64,000 bases of DNA from Flaviaesturariibacter aridisoli. Its GTDB lineage: Bacteria > Bacteroidota > Bacteroidia > Chitinophagales > Chitinophagaceae. Below, piece after piece: positions 43,085 through 51,430 of the stretch. Positions within the stretch are counted from its first letter, which is position 1, and each line of letters starts with the position of its first letter. Below the pieces are notes generated by a model. That model was not told the origin of the DNA. It ran no database searches and saw only the letters and a list, made by a program, of their open reading frames with translations. Both the position numbers and the translations under genes were made by a program. The DNA lies in contig NZ_SKFH01000003.1 of assembly GCF_004343705.1 (NCBI RefSeq), forward strand, positions 152,777-216,776, in the 5' to 3' direction.

Positions 43085-44116
43085 TTATACAATATTCCAG
43101 ACTTCGTTGCCGCGGAGCAGCTTGTCGAGGTCAGCGCCTTTACGGGCCTTGGCGTCTTCGATTTGCAGGGCCATCATGTCTTCGTATACGGGGCGCTCCA
43201 CCGAGTAAAACACGCCGAAGGGACGCGGCAGGTGGTGGTCGGCTTTCGGGTCGTCGAACATTCGAGTCAGGAGCTGCGCTTTCAGCAGGTCGCCTTCATC
43301 GTGGATCCAGAGGTCGTCGGCGCTGTAGCCTTCGCCCAGCGTTACCACTTCGGGGCGCAGGCCGTTAAGACGGATGCCCTTGTTTTGCGTGGCGCCGAAG
43401 ACGAGCGGCTTTCCGTTTTCGAGAAACAGCGCTTCTTCCGGCTTGCTGCCCTTCTCAGTAAAGATTTCGAAGGCGCCGTCGTTGAAGATGTTACAGTTCT
43501 GGTAGATCTCCAGGAAGGAGGTGCCGTGGTGCCCGTGGGCACGGAGGAGCATCGCCTGCAGGTGCTTCGGATCGCGGTCCATGGAACGGGCCACGAAGGT
43601 GGCATCGCCGCCCAGCACCACCGCCAGCGGATTGAAAGGGTGGTCGATCGAGCCCATGGGGGTCGACTTGGTCACCTTGTTCTCTTCGGAGGTCGGCGAA
43701 TACTGGCCCTTGGTAAGGCCGTAGATCTGGTTGTTGAACAGCAGCACGTTCACGTCGAAGTTTCGGCGCATGAGGTGCATCGTGTGGTTGAGGCCGATGG
43801 AAAGCCCGTCGCCGTCGCCGGTAACGATCCACACGCTCAGCTCCGGGCGCGCAGCCTTCAGCCCGGAGGCGATGGCGGTGGCGCGGCCGTGGATCGAGTG
43901 CATCCCGTAGGTGTTCATGTAATAGGGAAAGCGCGAAGAGCAGCCGATGCCCGACACGATCACAATGTCCTCTTTGGGCACACCGATCGTGGGCATTACT
44001 TTCTGCACCTGGGCCAGGATGGAGTAGTCGCCGCAGCCCGGGCACCAGCGGACTTCCTGGTCCGTGGCGAAATCTTTAGGGGAAAGTTGCGGTCTTTCTA
44101 CGGTAGTCGTTTCCAT
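43085..44116 (-). CDS. 2-oxoacid:ferredoxin oxidoreductase, beta subunit
   Basis: 343-residue TPP-binding beta subunit that oxidatively decarboxylates a 2-oxoacid (often 2-oxoglutarate) to acyl-CoA and reduces ferredoxin. Cysteines in VRWCPGCGDYSIL and CSSRFPYY are the expected cluster/structural set; the TPP motif runs from VTGDGDGLSIGLNH to FNNQIYGLTKGQYSPTS. The start is ATG 44116; TTG 44134 is the longer alternative. Beta subunits need an alpha/gamma chain, usually encoded next door, but the 5' neighbour here is an AhpD-like gene, so the partner must lie elsewhere. It may supply reduced ferredoxin or accept electrons; direction is not known from sequence. Possibly co-transcribed with the AhpD-like gene 37 nt upstream. 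Confidence 0.93.
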   Translation of the reverse strand: METTTVERPQLSPKDFATDQEVRWCPGCGDYSILAQVQKVMPTIGVPKEDIVIVSGIGCSSRFPYYMNTYGMHSIHGRATAIASGLKAARPELSVWIVTGDGDGLSIGLNHTMHLMRRNFDVNVLLFNNQIYGLTKGQYSPTSEENKVTKSTPMGSIDHPFNPLAVVLGGDATFVARSMDRDPKHLQAMLLRAHGHHGTSFLEIYQNCNIFNDGAFEIFTEKGSKPEEALFLENGKPLVFGATQNKGIRLNGLRPEVVTLGEGYSADDLWIHDEGDLLKAQLLTRMFDDPKADHHLPRPFGVFYSVERPVYEDMMALQIEDAKARKGADLDKLLRGNEVWNIV

Positions 44117-44153
44117 TGCTATGAGCTCGGACAACAGCGGTTGTCCTTTTTAC

Positions 44154-44498
44154 TTATTCAGAAATCAGTTCTTCCCAATACTCAGCGGCGCGGCGCGTAT
44201 GCGGGATCACAATCGTTCCACCGACGATGTTCGCCACGGCGAACACTTCATACAGTTCCTCGGTAGTCACGCCGTTCTCGTGGCACTTGCCCACGTGGTA
44301 CTTGATGCAGTCGTCGCAGCGGAGCACCATGGAGGCTACGAGGCCGAGGAGCTCTTTGGTCTTCACATCCAGGGCGCCCTTTTCGTAGGTGTTGGTATCG
44401 AGGTTCCAGAGGCGCTTCATCACGAGGTTGTTCTTGGAAAGAATCACCTCGTTCATTTTCGCCCGGTAGTCGTTGAATTCTTCAGCCAGTTTACCCAT
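44154..44498 (-). CDS. AhpD-like carboxymuconolactone decarboxylase family protein
   Basis: 114-residue protein with an AhpD/CMD fold. The redox motif CxxC is Cys61-Cys64 in LRCDDCIKYH, with the His four residues after the second Cys, as in AhpD proteins that pass reducing equivalents to peroxidases. The N-terminal helices (FNDYRAKMNEVI) and the C-terminal GTIVIPHTRRAAEYWEEL are typical of the hexameric single-domain type. The start is ATG 44498; the open frame continues upstream but past a perfect -7 box. A disulfide reductase or antioxidant role is inferred. It precedes the oxidoreductase beta-subunit gene by 37 nt, a candidate pairing of a redox protein with an oxygen-sensitive enzyme. Confidence 0.9.
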   Translation of the reverse strand: MGKLAEEFNDYRAKMNEVILSKNNLVMKRLWNLDTNTYEKGALDVKTKELLGLVASMVLRCDDCIKYHVGKCHENGVTTEELYEVFAVANIVGGTIVIPHTRRAAEYWEELISE

Positions 44499-44521
44499 TT
44501 TACTCTGATTCTTAGGTGGCG

Positions 44522-44529
44522 CAAAGGTA
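44522..44529 (-). promoter_or_regulatory. Perfect -7 box of the AhpD-like gene
   Basis: TACCTTTG on the minus strand, 23 nt before the ATG at 44498, in the 106-nt divergent space shared with the cytochrome gene. Confidence 0.6.
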
Positions 44530-44604
44530 GCCAAATACCGGCAGTCCATTTTGTTAACGATGGTTAACCACAGAATTCTATAAATTGGGCTGGAATACCC
44601 CGTT

Positions 44605-45066
44605 ATGAAGAAAACGATCCTTGCCGGCGCCGTGGTAGCCGGTGTGCTGGCCCTTTCCTTTACCATCCACGGCGAGGAGCCCAAGTACAAGAACCTCAAG
44701 ATCCTGCCCAAGAACATCACCCACGAGCAGATGGACAGCGTCATGCACCATTTTTCCGCCGCCCTCGGCCAGCGCTGCAACTTCTGCCACGTGCGCAACG
44801 ACTCCACCCGGGTGTGGGATTTTGCCTCCGATGCCAACAAGCACAAGCTCGTGGCCCGCGAGATGATGACGATGACCAACAAGATCAACAACAAGTATTT
44901 CGAAGAAGCGGGCGATCCGAAAAAGCTGGATACAAAGCTGATGGTTACCTGTTTTACCTGCCACGGCGGCAAGGTGGAGCCGGCCACCGTACCGCCGCCG
45001 CGCCCGCCCCGCCCGGAGCAGGCACGCCCCCAAAGCGGAGTGGACAGCGTAAAGGCGAAGCAGTAA
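44605..45066 (+). CDS. Diheme c-type cytochrome, PufC-like domain
   Basis: 153-residue exported cytochrome. A signal peptide (MKKTILAGAVVAGVLALSFTIHG) is followed by two heme c attachment motifs, CNFCH (residues 56-60) and CFTCH (about 117-121). The pattern ILPKNITHEQMDSVMHHFSAALGQRCNFCH and MTNKINNKYF is that of the photosynthetic reaction-centre cytochrome c subunit (PufC-like) domain found in many non-photosynthetic bacteria. The C-terminus is a Pro/Arg-rich tail (VPPPRPPRPEQARPQ) that could span the periplasm or bind a partner. Likely periplasmic electron transfer; donor and acceptor are unknown. Only two of the usual four hemes are present. It diverges from the AhpD-like gene. Confidence 0.9.
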   Translation: MKKTILAGAVVAGVLALSFTIHGEEPKYKNLKILPKNITHEQMDSVMHHFSAALGQRCNFCHVRNDSTRVWDFASDANKHKLVAREMMTMTNKINNKYFEEAGDPKKLDTKLMVTCFTCHGGKVEPATVPPPRPPRPEQARPQSGVDSVKAKQ

Positions 45067-45091
45067 GCTGCGCGGGAAAGAATACAAAGTA

Positions 45092-45247
45092 GAAAAAGGT
45101 TCGGAACCGCAAAGAGAATAAGAAAAGAAGTTGGTACGCTAAGCAAACTTCAATCGAACGGCCCCCCTTTGGCGGGGCCGTTAACGTATTCCTTCGCGAA
45201 ACGCTTATTCACTTCTTTTCTTAGCGGTTCCGAACCTTCTTTCTCTT
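45092..45247. repeat. Intergenic inverted element around a terminator, copy 2
   Basis: Left arm starting AAAAAGGTTCGGAACCGC and containing AAGAAAAGAAGTTGGTACGC; right arm CGCGAAACGCTTATTC (45195-45210), then ACTTCTTTTCTTAGCGGTTCCGAACC. The arms are approximate reverse complements over about 30 nt (GGTTCGGAACCGC...AAGAAAAGAAGT). They enclose a terminator hairpin. The same plan occurs at 9622-9772. Roughly 240 nt between the cytochrome and gnd genes contain no other feature. Confidence 0.72.
45158..45181 (+). terminator. Terminator of the cytochrome gene
   Basis: ACGGCCCCCC TTTG GCGGGGCCGT hairpin (one imperfect pair), inside the inverted element about 90 nt past the cytochrome stop; T-run is weak. 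Confidence 0.6.
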
Positions 45248-45307
45248 CATCGCCTTAACCATCTGGCTAAAGATTTCTTTTTGGCCCCGCCTTACCTTAG
45301 TCACCCT

Positions 45308-46720
<1,413 letters not shown>

Positions 46721-46814
46721 AACAGCCGGGGTTTGTAGCTTGGGTTTTGTCGTAATCAAACCAGGAAGTTGCCCAACTACAAACTACCAACCACAAACCA
46801 CAAACTTCTTCCCC

Positions 46815-48305
46815 ATGGCACCCACGCTCATCTACATCTTCGGTGGAACCGGCGACCTTGCGCATCGAAAGCTGATCCCGGCGCTGTTCAATCTCTACAT
46901 CGACGGCTACCTGCCGGGCCCATTTACGATTGTGGGCGTAGGACGCTCCAAGATCGAGGAAAGCACCTACCGGGCACAGATGCGCAAAAGCATCAAGGAA
47001 TTCGCCCGCCGATCGGAGCTGACCACCAAGTATTGGTCGAAATTTTCGAAGAATATCACTTTCCAGACCCATGACCTCAACAGCGACAAATCGTATAAGG
47101 AAATGGCTGCGGGTTGGAAGGCGTTCCAGGAGGAACACGGCAAAGAGTCGCAGATCATCTTTTACCTTTCGGTAGCCCCGCAGCTGGCGCCGGTCATCGC
47201 CAAGCGCCTCCATGGCCACCGGCTCTGCCACGACCCTAAGCGCAGCCGGATGGTGTTTGAAAAACCCTTCGGACACGACCTGGCCAGCGCCCAGGAGCTC
47301 AACGTGATGCTGGGAAAGCTATTCCGCGAAGAGCAGATCTACCGGATCGACCACTTCCTGGGCAAGGAAACCGTGCAGAACATCCTTGCCCTCCGCTTCG
47401 CCAATGCCCTTTTCGAGCCCATCTGGAACGCCAACTACATCGACCACGTGCAGATCACGGCGGCCGAAACGGTAAGCATCGAAAGCCGCGGCTCCTATTA
47501 CGAAAGCTCCGGCGCCCTGCGCGACATGGTGCAAAACCACGTGCTGCAGATGCTGTGTATGGTGGCCATGGAAGCGCCCATTTCCTTCGAGGCGGACGAG
47601 ATCCGCAACAAGAAACTCGATGTGCTGCAGGCCTTGCGCCACATGCGGCCCGAAGACGTGCACCGTTACGCCGTGCGCGGCCAGTACGGACCCGGGTGGA
47701 GCAAGGGCAAAAAGGCCGCCGGCTACCGCCAGGAAAAAGCCGTCGACCCGCAGTCGAACGTGGAAACCTTCGCAGCAGTGAAATTCTATGTGGACAACTG
47801 GCGTTGGAAGGACGTGCCTTTTTACGTGCGCACCGGAAAGACGCTGGCGGCCAAGGAAACGCTCATTACCGTTCAGTTCAGGCCGGCGCCGGACTATGCT
47901 TTTCCCGATGAGGCGGCCCACACCTGGCGGCCCAATCGCCTCGTGATCGGCATCGCGCCGAAAATGGACATCCGCCTGCGCTTCCAGGCCAAGCAACCCG
48001 GGCCCAGCATGACGCTCCGGCCCGTGGATATGGTGTTCAGCTACGCCTCCCGCGACGAGGAAGACTGCCAGCCTGAAGCTTACGAAACCCTGCTGCAGGA
48101 CGTCATCGAGGGCAACCCGACCCTGTTTATGCGCGCCGACCAGGTGGAGGCAGCCTGGAAAGCGATCCAGCCCATCATGGAGGTTTGGGGCCATAAGCCA
48201 CCGGTGGACTTCCCCAACTATACCCCCGGCTCCTGGGGCCCGGAAGACGCGGAAGCGCTCATTGCACGGGATGGATTTAACTGGGCCACGCTGCCGGAAG
48301 TGTGA
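46815..48305 (+). CDS. zwf: Glucose-6-phosphate 1-dehydrogenase
   Basis: 496-residue cytoplasmic enzyme making 6-phosphogluconolactone and NADPH, the first step of the oxidative pentose phosphate pathway. The start is ATG 46815, immediately before the coenzyme motif IFGGTGDLAHRKLIPALFNL. The catalytic His lies in YRIDHFLGKETVQNILALRF (RIDHYLGKE signature), and FEKPFGHDLASAQELN holds the substrate-binding Lys. SRGSYYESSGALRDMVQNHVLQ and VPFYVRTGK are also conserved. Length is usual. The interval before it (46721-46814) has inverted words (GGGTTTGTAG ... CTACAAAC) but no terminator. Likely co-transcribed with gnd. Confidence 0.98.
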   Translation: MAPTLIYIFGGTGDLAHRKLIPALFNLYIDGYLPGPFTIVGVGRSKIEESTYRAQMRKSIKEFARRSELTTKYWSKFSKNITFQTHDLNSDKSYKEMAAGWKAFQEEHGKESQIIFYLSVAPQLAPVIAKRLHGHRLCHDPKRSRMVFEKPFGHDLASAQELNVMLGKLFREEQIYRIDHFLGKETVQNILALRFANALFEPIWNANYIDHVQITAAETVSIESRGSYYESSGALRDMVQNHVLQMLCMVAMEAPISFEADEIRNKKLDVLQALRHMRPEDVHRYAVRGQYGPGWSKGKKAAGYRQEKAVDPQSNVETFAAVKFYVDNWRWKDVPFYVRTGKTLAAKETLITVQFRPAPDYAFPDEAAHTWRPNRLVIGIAPKMDIRLRFQAKQPGPSMTLRPVDMVFSYASRDEEDCQPEAYETLLQDVIEGNPTLFMRADQVEAAWKAIQPIMEVWGHKPPVDFPNYTPGSWGPEDAEALIARDGFNWATLPEV

Positions 48306-48446
48306 GGAGTGGCCGGTTACCAGTTACTAGTTGCCGAAGGACTGATGCCTGGCAACGGCGAACCGGAAACCCAAAACTGGAAACCGGAAACCGGCACCCC
48401 CCGTCTCCCGGCACGTTTTTAGAAACAATACTTTAAACTTCAGACT

Positions 48447-49292
48447 ATGTTATGGCAAGGCAGGCGTGAGAGCGGCAATGTAGAAGACCGGCGCGGTATC
48501 GGCGGCGGATCGATTGCTGCAGGCGGCGGTATCCTGGGCGTGATCGCCCTCGTACTCAACTTTTTACTCGGGGGTGGCGGTGGCGGCACCGGCCAGCAAA
48601 TGCCCGTCCCGGGCGGACAGCAGCCCGCCACGCAGGAGCAGCGCGCGGCGCAGGACCAATTGTCGCGCTTTGTAAAGGTGGTGCTGGCCGACACCGAAGA
48701 CACCTGGGGAGACATTTTCCGCCGAGCCGGCGAAACCTACCCGGCCCCTACGCTTGTGCTGTTCAGCGGCTCCACCCAGAGTGGCTGCGGCTACGCCAGC
48801 GCGCAAACGGGCCCCTTCTACTGCCCGGCCGACCAGAAACTGTACGTGGATCTTTCTTTTTACGATGAGCTCCGCAGCCGCTTCGGCGGCGGGGGCGACT
48901 TTGCCATGGCCTATGTGGTAGCGCACGAGGTGGGGCACCACATCCAGACCCTGATGGGCACTTCCGAAAAGATGGCCCGCGCCCGGCGCCAGCTCAGCGA
49001 GGCCGAGTACAACCAGTATTCGGTACGCATGGAGCTGCAGGCTGACTTTTATGCCGGTGTGTTTGCGCACTACCAGAAGGGCAAAGGCTACCTGGAAGAA
49101 GGCGACATCGAGGAAGCGCTGCGCGCCGCCAACGCCATCGGCGACGACCGCCTGCAGAAGGAGGCCCAGGGCTATGCCGTACCGGAAAGCTTCACCCACG
49201 GCACTTCCGAGCAGCGCATGCGCTGGTTCAAGAAAGGCTTCGAAACCGGCGACATCAAACAGGGAGACACGTTCGGTACCCAGGATCTCTGA
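48447..49292 (+). CDS. YpfJ-like neutral zinc metallopeptidase
   Basis: 281-residue protein of the YpfJ/KPN_02809 zinc metallopeptidase family. The N-terminus begins WQGRRESGNVEDRRG, the family opening, then one membrane-spanning stretch (GGSIAAGGGILGVIALVLNFLLGGGG), a Pro/Gln linker, and the catalytic domain. The zinc site is VVAHEVGHHIQTLMG, with a third ligand likely in ELQADFYAGVFAH (Glu/Asp region). The YCPADQKLYVDLSFYDEL segment, and ALRAANAIGDDRLQ with HGTSEQR near the end, are typical. Inner-membrane anchored, catalytic part probably in the periplasm; its substrate is not established. Separated from zwf by 141 nt of repetitive words (CCGGAAACC) and no clear terminator. Confidence 0.92.
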   Translation: MLWQGRRESGNVEDRRGIGGGSIAAGGGILGVIALVLNFLLGGGGGGTGQQMPVPGGQQPATQEQRAAQDQLSRFVKVVLADTEDTWGDIFRRAGETYPAPTLVLFSGSTQSGCGYASAQTGPFYCPADQKLYVDLSFYDELRSRFGGGGDFAMAYVVAHEVGHHIQTLMGTSEKMARARRQLSEAEYNQYSVRMELQADFYAGVFAHYQKGKGYLEEGDIEEALRAANAIGDDRLQKEAQGYAVPESFTHGTSEQRMRWFKKGFETGDIKQGDTFGTQDL

Positions 49293-49340
49293 TGCCGGAT
49301 GCCAGGGGTCGGACGGGAATTGGGAAGTCGCTCACAAATA

Positions 49341-49370
49341 AATCAGAAATCAGGGATCAGAGATCAGACA
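49341..49370. repeat. Word-run repeat upstream of rpmH
   Basis: AATCAGAAATCAGGGATCAG and then AGATCAGACA: four near-identical words, matching the vocabulary of the run at 19714-19774. It sits between the YpfJ gene and the rpmH promoter. Confidence 0.55.
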
Positions 49371-49377
49371 TTTTTCT

Positions 49378-49385
49378 TACTTTTG
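49378..49385 (+). promoter_or_regulatory. Candidate -7 box for rpmH
   Basis: TACTTTTG, a full match to TAnnTTTG, 103 nt upstream of the rpmH ATG, leaving a leader of roughly 100 nt that holds no ORF or recognised riboswitch. Confidence 0.5.
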
Positions 49386-49488
49386 CGGTCCTTTCACAAA
49401 GCCCACGGGTGTGGTGACCTGTAGGCAGCGATCGAAAATCCGTCTGGTTCTCCCCAGGCTCATTTAAAAAAAAGGTAAAGAAACTGAT

Positions 49489-49644
49489 ATGAAACGTACA
49501 TTTCAACCCCATAACCGCCGTCGTAAGACCGTTCACGGCTTCCGCAAGCGCATGCAATCCGCTAATGGCCGTAAGGTTCTGGCCAGCCGCCGCGCCAAAG
49601 GTCGCCACAAGCTGACCGTCAGCGACGAGCGCAAACTCAAGTAA
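49489..49644 (+). CDS. rpmH: 50S ribosomal protein L34
   Basis: 51-residue, strongly basic ribosomal protein. The sequence begins [20 protein letters not shown] and continues through [20 protein letters not shown], the near-invariant L34 pattern, with the usual C-terminal extension [11 protein letters not shown]. The ATG at 49489 is the only sensible start. A hairpin terminator follows, and rnpA begins 80 nt later, so both read-through and separate expression are possible. Confidence 0.98.
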   Translation: MKRTFQPHNRRRKTVHGFRKRMQSANGRKVLASRRAKGRHKLTVSDERKLK

Positions 49645-49674
49645 TCCACGCGTAACGCGTCGAACGTATACACA

Positions 49675-49700
49675 AATAGCCCCTCACGGGGCTATTTTGC
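49675..49700 (+). terminator. Terminator between rpmH and rnpA
   Basis: AAATAGCCCC TCAC GGGGCTATTTT hairpin, 30 nt past the rpmH stop and 25 nt before the rnpA start; probably an attenuating terminator that lowers rnpA relative to L34. Confidence 0.75.
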
Positions 49701-49724
49701 ATTACATCTTCGAATATTTCCAAA

Positions 49725-50120
49725 ATGAAACGCTTCGGACTTCCTGCCACCGAAAAGCTCAAAAGCCGCAAGGCCATCGACGCCCTCTTCCGCGGTGGGC
49801 AGCGCTTTTCGGTGTTCCCGGTGCTCGTATGGCATCGCTGGACGGCAGGGGCTGCAGAGCCCGGGTTGCAGGCCGGGTTTACCTGCAGCAAGAAGCACTT
49901 CAAGCGGGCCCACGACCGCAACCGCGTCAAGCGGCTGCTCCGCGAAGCCTACCGCCTCCAGAAGCCCGAGCTGCTGGAAGCGGTGCACGGCCGTGAGCTC
50001 CACGGTGAGCTGTTTTTCGTGTTCGTGGACAAGACCCTTCCTACCTTTGCTGTCATCCACGCGGCTGTAGGCAAAAGTCTGCGGCACCTCCAAAAGAAAA
50101 GCCATGAAGTTGCTCACTAG
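49725..50120 (+). CDS. rnpA: Ribonuclease P protein component
   Basis: 131-residue basic protein that, with the RNase P RNA, matures tRNA 5' ends. The N-terminus [25 protein letters not shown] (first block [13 protein letters not shown]) and the RNR motif at residues 65-67 within [20 protein letters not shown] are intact. It overlaps the following yidD gene by 17 nt in a different frame, the classical rpmH-rnpA-yidD order. The RNase P RNA gene itself was not seen in the window. Confidence 0.96.
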   Translation: MKRFGLPATEKLKSRKAIDALFRGGQRFSVFPVLVWHRWTAGAAEPGLQAGFTCSKKHFKRAHDRNRVKRLLREAYRLQKPELLEAVHGRELHGELFFVFVDKTLPTFAVIHAAVGKSLRHLQKKSHEVAH

Positions 50121-50334
50121 GATCCTCGCCCTGCCCTTCATCGCGCTCATCCGCATCTACCAGAAAGTGATCTCGCCCTGGCTGGGCCCCTCCTGCCGCT
50201 ACACGCCCACCTGCTCCCAATACGGCCTCGAGGCCTTCCGCAAGCACGGCGTCTTCAAGGGTTTCTGGCTAACGCTGAAGCGCGTCGGTAGCTGCCATCC
50301 CTGGGGCGGATCGGGCTACGACCCGGTGCCCTAG
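50104..50334 (+). CDS. yidD: Membrane protein insertion efficiency factor YidD
   Basis: 76-residue small protein that assists YidC-dependent membrane insertion. The family signature [22 protein letters not shown] is present with its three Cys, followed by EAFRKHG and [15 protein letters not shown] at the C-terminus. An N-terminal amphipathic segment ([18 protein letters not shown]) would lie along the membrane. It starts inside rnpA, so translation is coupled. A G/C-rich palindromic repeat begins 2 nt after the stop. yidC is not in the window. Confidence 0.96.
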   Translation: MKLLTRILALPFIALIRIYQKVISPWLGPSCRYTPTCSQYGLEAFRKHGVFKGFWLTLKRVGSCHPWGGSGYDPVP

Positions 50335-50336
50335 CA

Positions 50337-50361
50337 CCCTGTCCCCCGAGGAGGGCACCTA
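50337..50361. repeat. G/C palindromic 3'-end repeat, copy 1
   Basis: CCCTGTCCCCCGAGGAGGGC followed by ACCTAG, directly after the yidD stop. It is a variant of 57918-57947 and of the reverse complement of 58107-58132. Confidence 0.65.
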
Positions 50362-50406
50362 GTTCGGCTTCATATGGGTCGCAACATTTCTATTTTCAAT
50401 TCACAC

Positions 50407-50440
50407 AAAAACCCGGATCGCATTGCGATCCGGGCTTTTT
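50407..50440. terminator. Bidirectional terminator between yidD and SnoaL-like gene
   Basis: AAAAACCCGGATCGC ATT GCGATCCGGGCTTTTT, a perfect 11-bp stem with A and T flanks between convergent genes. Confidence 0.88.
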
Positions 50441-50460
50441 ATTCCTCGCTTTCGGTGAGG

Positions 50461-50817
50461 TCAGGAGGGGCTGTAGAAGAATTGCTCCCGCACGATCTTT
50501 CCGTCTTGCCAATGTTGCACGGCCACCTGCGTGTAGTTGCGTACACCCCAATCTTTGTGCGTATAATCGTACTTCCAGGTCACCATGGTGACGTTGTCAC
50601 CCACGGCCACATCCCGTACCGATGCACCACGGAACTCCGTGATGGCTCCGAAGAATTCGATCTCACGGGTGCGGTTGGCGTCCTTGCCTACGGTGGGCGC
50701 GGTTTCGTTCTCCTGCATCACTACTTCATCATCGTAATAGAGCTCGAAGCCTTCCATGGCCTTGCCTTCGAGGATCAGTGCGTTCAGATGCTCAATCTTT
50801 TGTTTCAGCGTTTCCAT
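50461..50817 (-). CDS. SnoaL-like/NTF2-fold protein
   Basis: 118-residue cytoplasmic protein of the SnoaL-like polyketide cyclase/NTF2 fold. Helical start (LKQKIEHLNALILEGKAMEGFELYYDDEVVMQEN) and strands GVRNYTQVAVQHWQDGKIVREQFFY match the family. Such proteins are often ligand binders or small isomerases, and no substrate can be assigned; the conserved ELYYDDEVVMQENE block faces the pocket in relatives. Begins 138 nt from the DUF983 gene on the same strand, with no shared features. Single gene between two terminators. Confidence 0.82.
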   Translation of the reverse strand: METLKQKIEHLNALILEGKAMEGFELYYDDEVVMQENETAPTVGKDANRTREIEFFGAITEFRGASVRDVAVGDNVTMVTWKYDYTHKDWGVRNYTQVAVQHWQDGKIVREQFFYSPS

Positions 50818-50954
50818 TTTCTTGTTTTTTCAAATGCAAAAATGGCTGCAGAAAGTGTCTGCAGCCATTAACATAGGACAGGAAATAACGTTGATCCAGA
50901 TCAATCAATACGGTGCGCAACCAGTCCCCTCACGTGGCATCCGACATCCGGCAA

Positions 50955-51416
50955 CTACCAATTCTCCATCTGGTCTTTATTGTAGTTATACCGGTTCACG
51001 ATGTCGCCCTTGTACCAGTTGGGACTGTAGCGAACAAAGAAGGAGAGCCAGACGGTACGCGAGATGCGCATCAATGGCGGCTGCAAGATGCCCAACAGCA
51101 CTGCGTTGACGCCGATCCACCAGAAGAAGCGGCTGTCGTGTAGCGACATCCCGATGATGGCCCACCACAGCACGAACGTAACAACACTGAACAGTACAGC
51201 GATGGCGTAGGAGATCATGATGGTGCCGTAGTAAAATCCCGGCTCCATGTCGAGCGGCTGCCCACAGACGGGGCACTTGTCGTTCATCGTCATCAGGCCC
51301 TTGATGCGGAAGGCACCTTTGTATTTGAAAAGGTCGCCGCGGCGGCAGCGGGTGCATTTGTTGTTGAGTAGGCTCGGTATCAGCGGCGGTTTTTGATCTT
51401 GTCTATAGGCACACAT
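50955..51416 (-). CDS. DUF983 family membrane protein
   Basis: 153-residue integral membrane protein. Two zinc-ribbon-like Cys pairs flank the N-terminal soluble part: CTRCRRGD near residue 21 and CPVCGQPLDMEPGFYYG near residue 48. Two transmembrane helices follow (ISYAIAVLFSVVTFVLWWAII and FFWWIGVNAVLLGILQPPLM), then RYSPNWYKGD. DUF983 proteins are widespread and uncharacterised. It starts 14 nt after the AraC-family regulator gene on the same strand, so the two are probably co-transcribed and the regulator may control this protein, which is inference. Confidence 0.88.
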   Translation of the reverse strand: MCAYRQDQKPPLIPSLLNNKCTRCRRGDLFKYKGAFRIKGLMTMNDKCPVCGQPLDMEPGFYYGTIMISYAIAVLFSVVTFVLWWAIIGMSLHDSRFFWWIGVNAVLLGILQPPLMRISRTVWLSFFVRYSPNWYKGDIVNRYNYNKDQMENW

Positions 51417-51430
51417 ATCGATTCGGTTTT

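Noticed and set aside
49489..50334. rpmH-rnpA-yidD as a marker of the replication origin
   Set aside because: No dnaA, DnaA boxes or AT-rich unwinding element was seen, and in this phylum these genes are not reliably at the origin.
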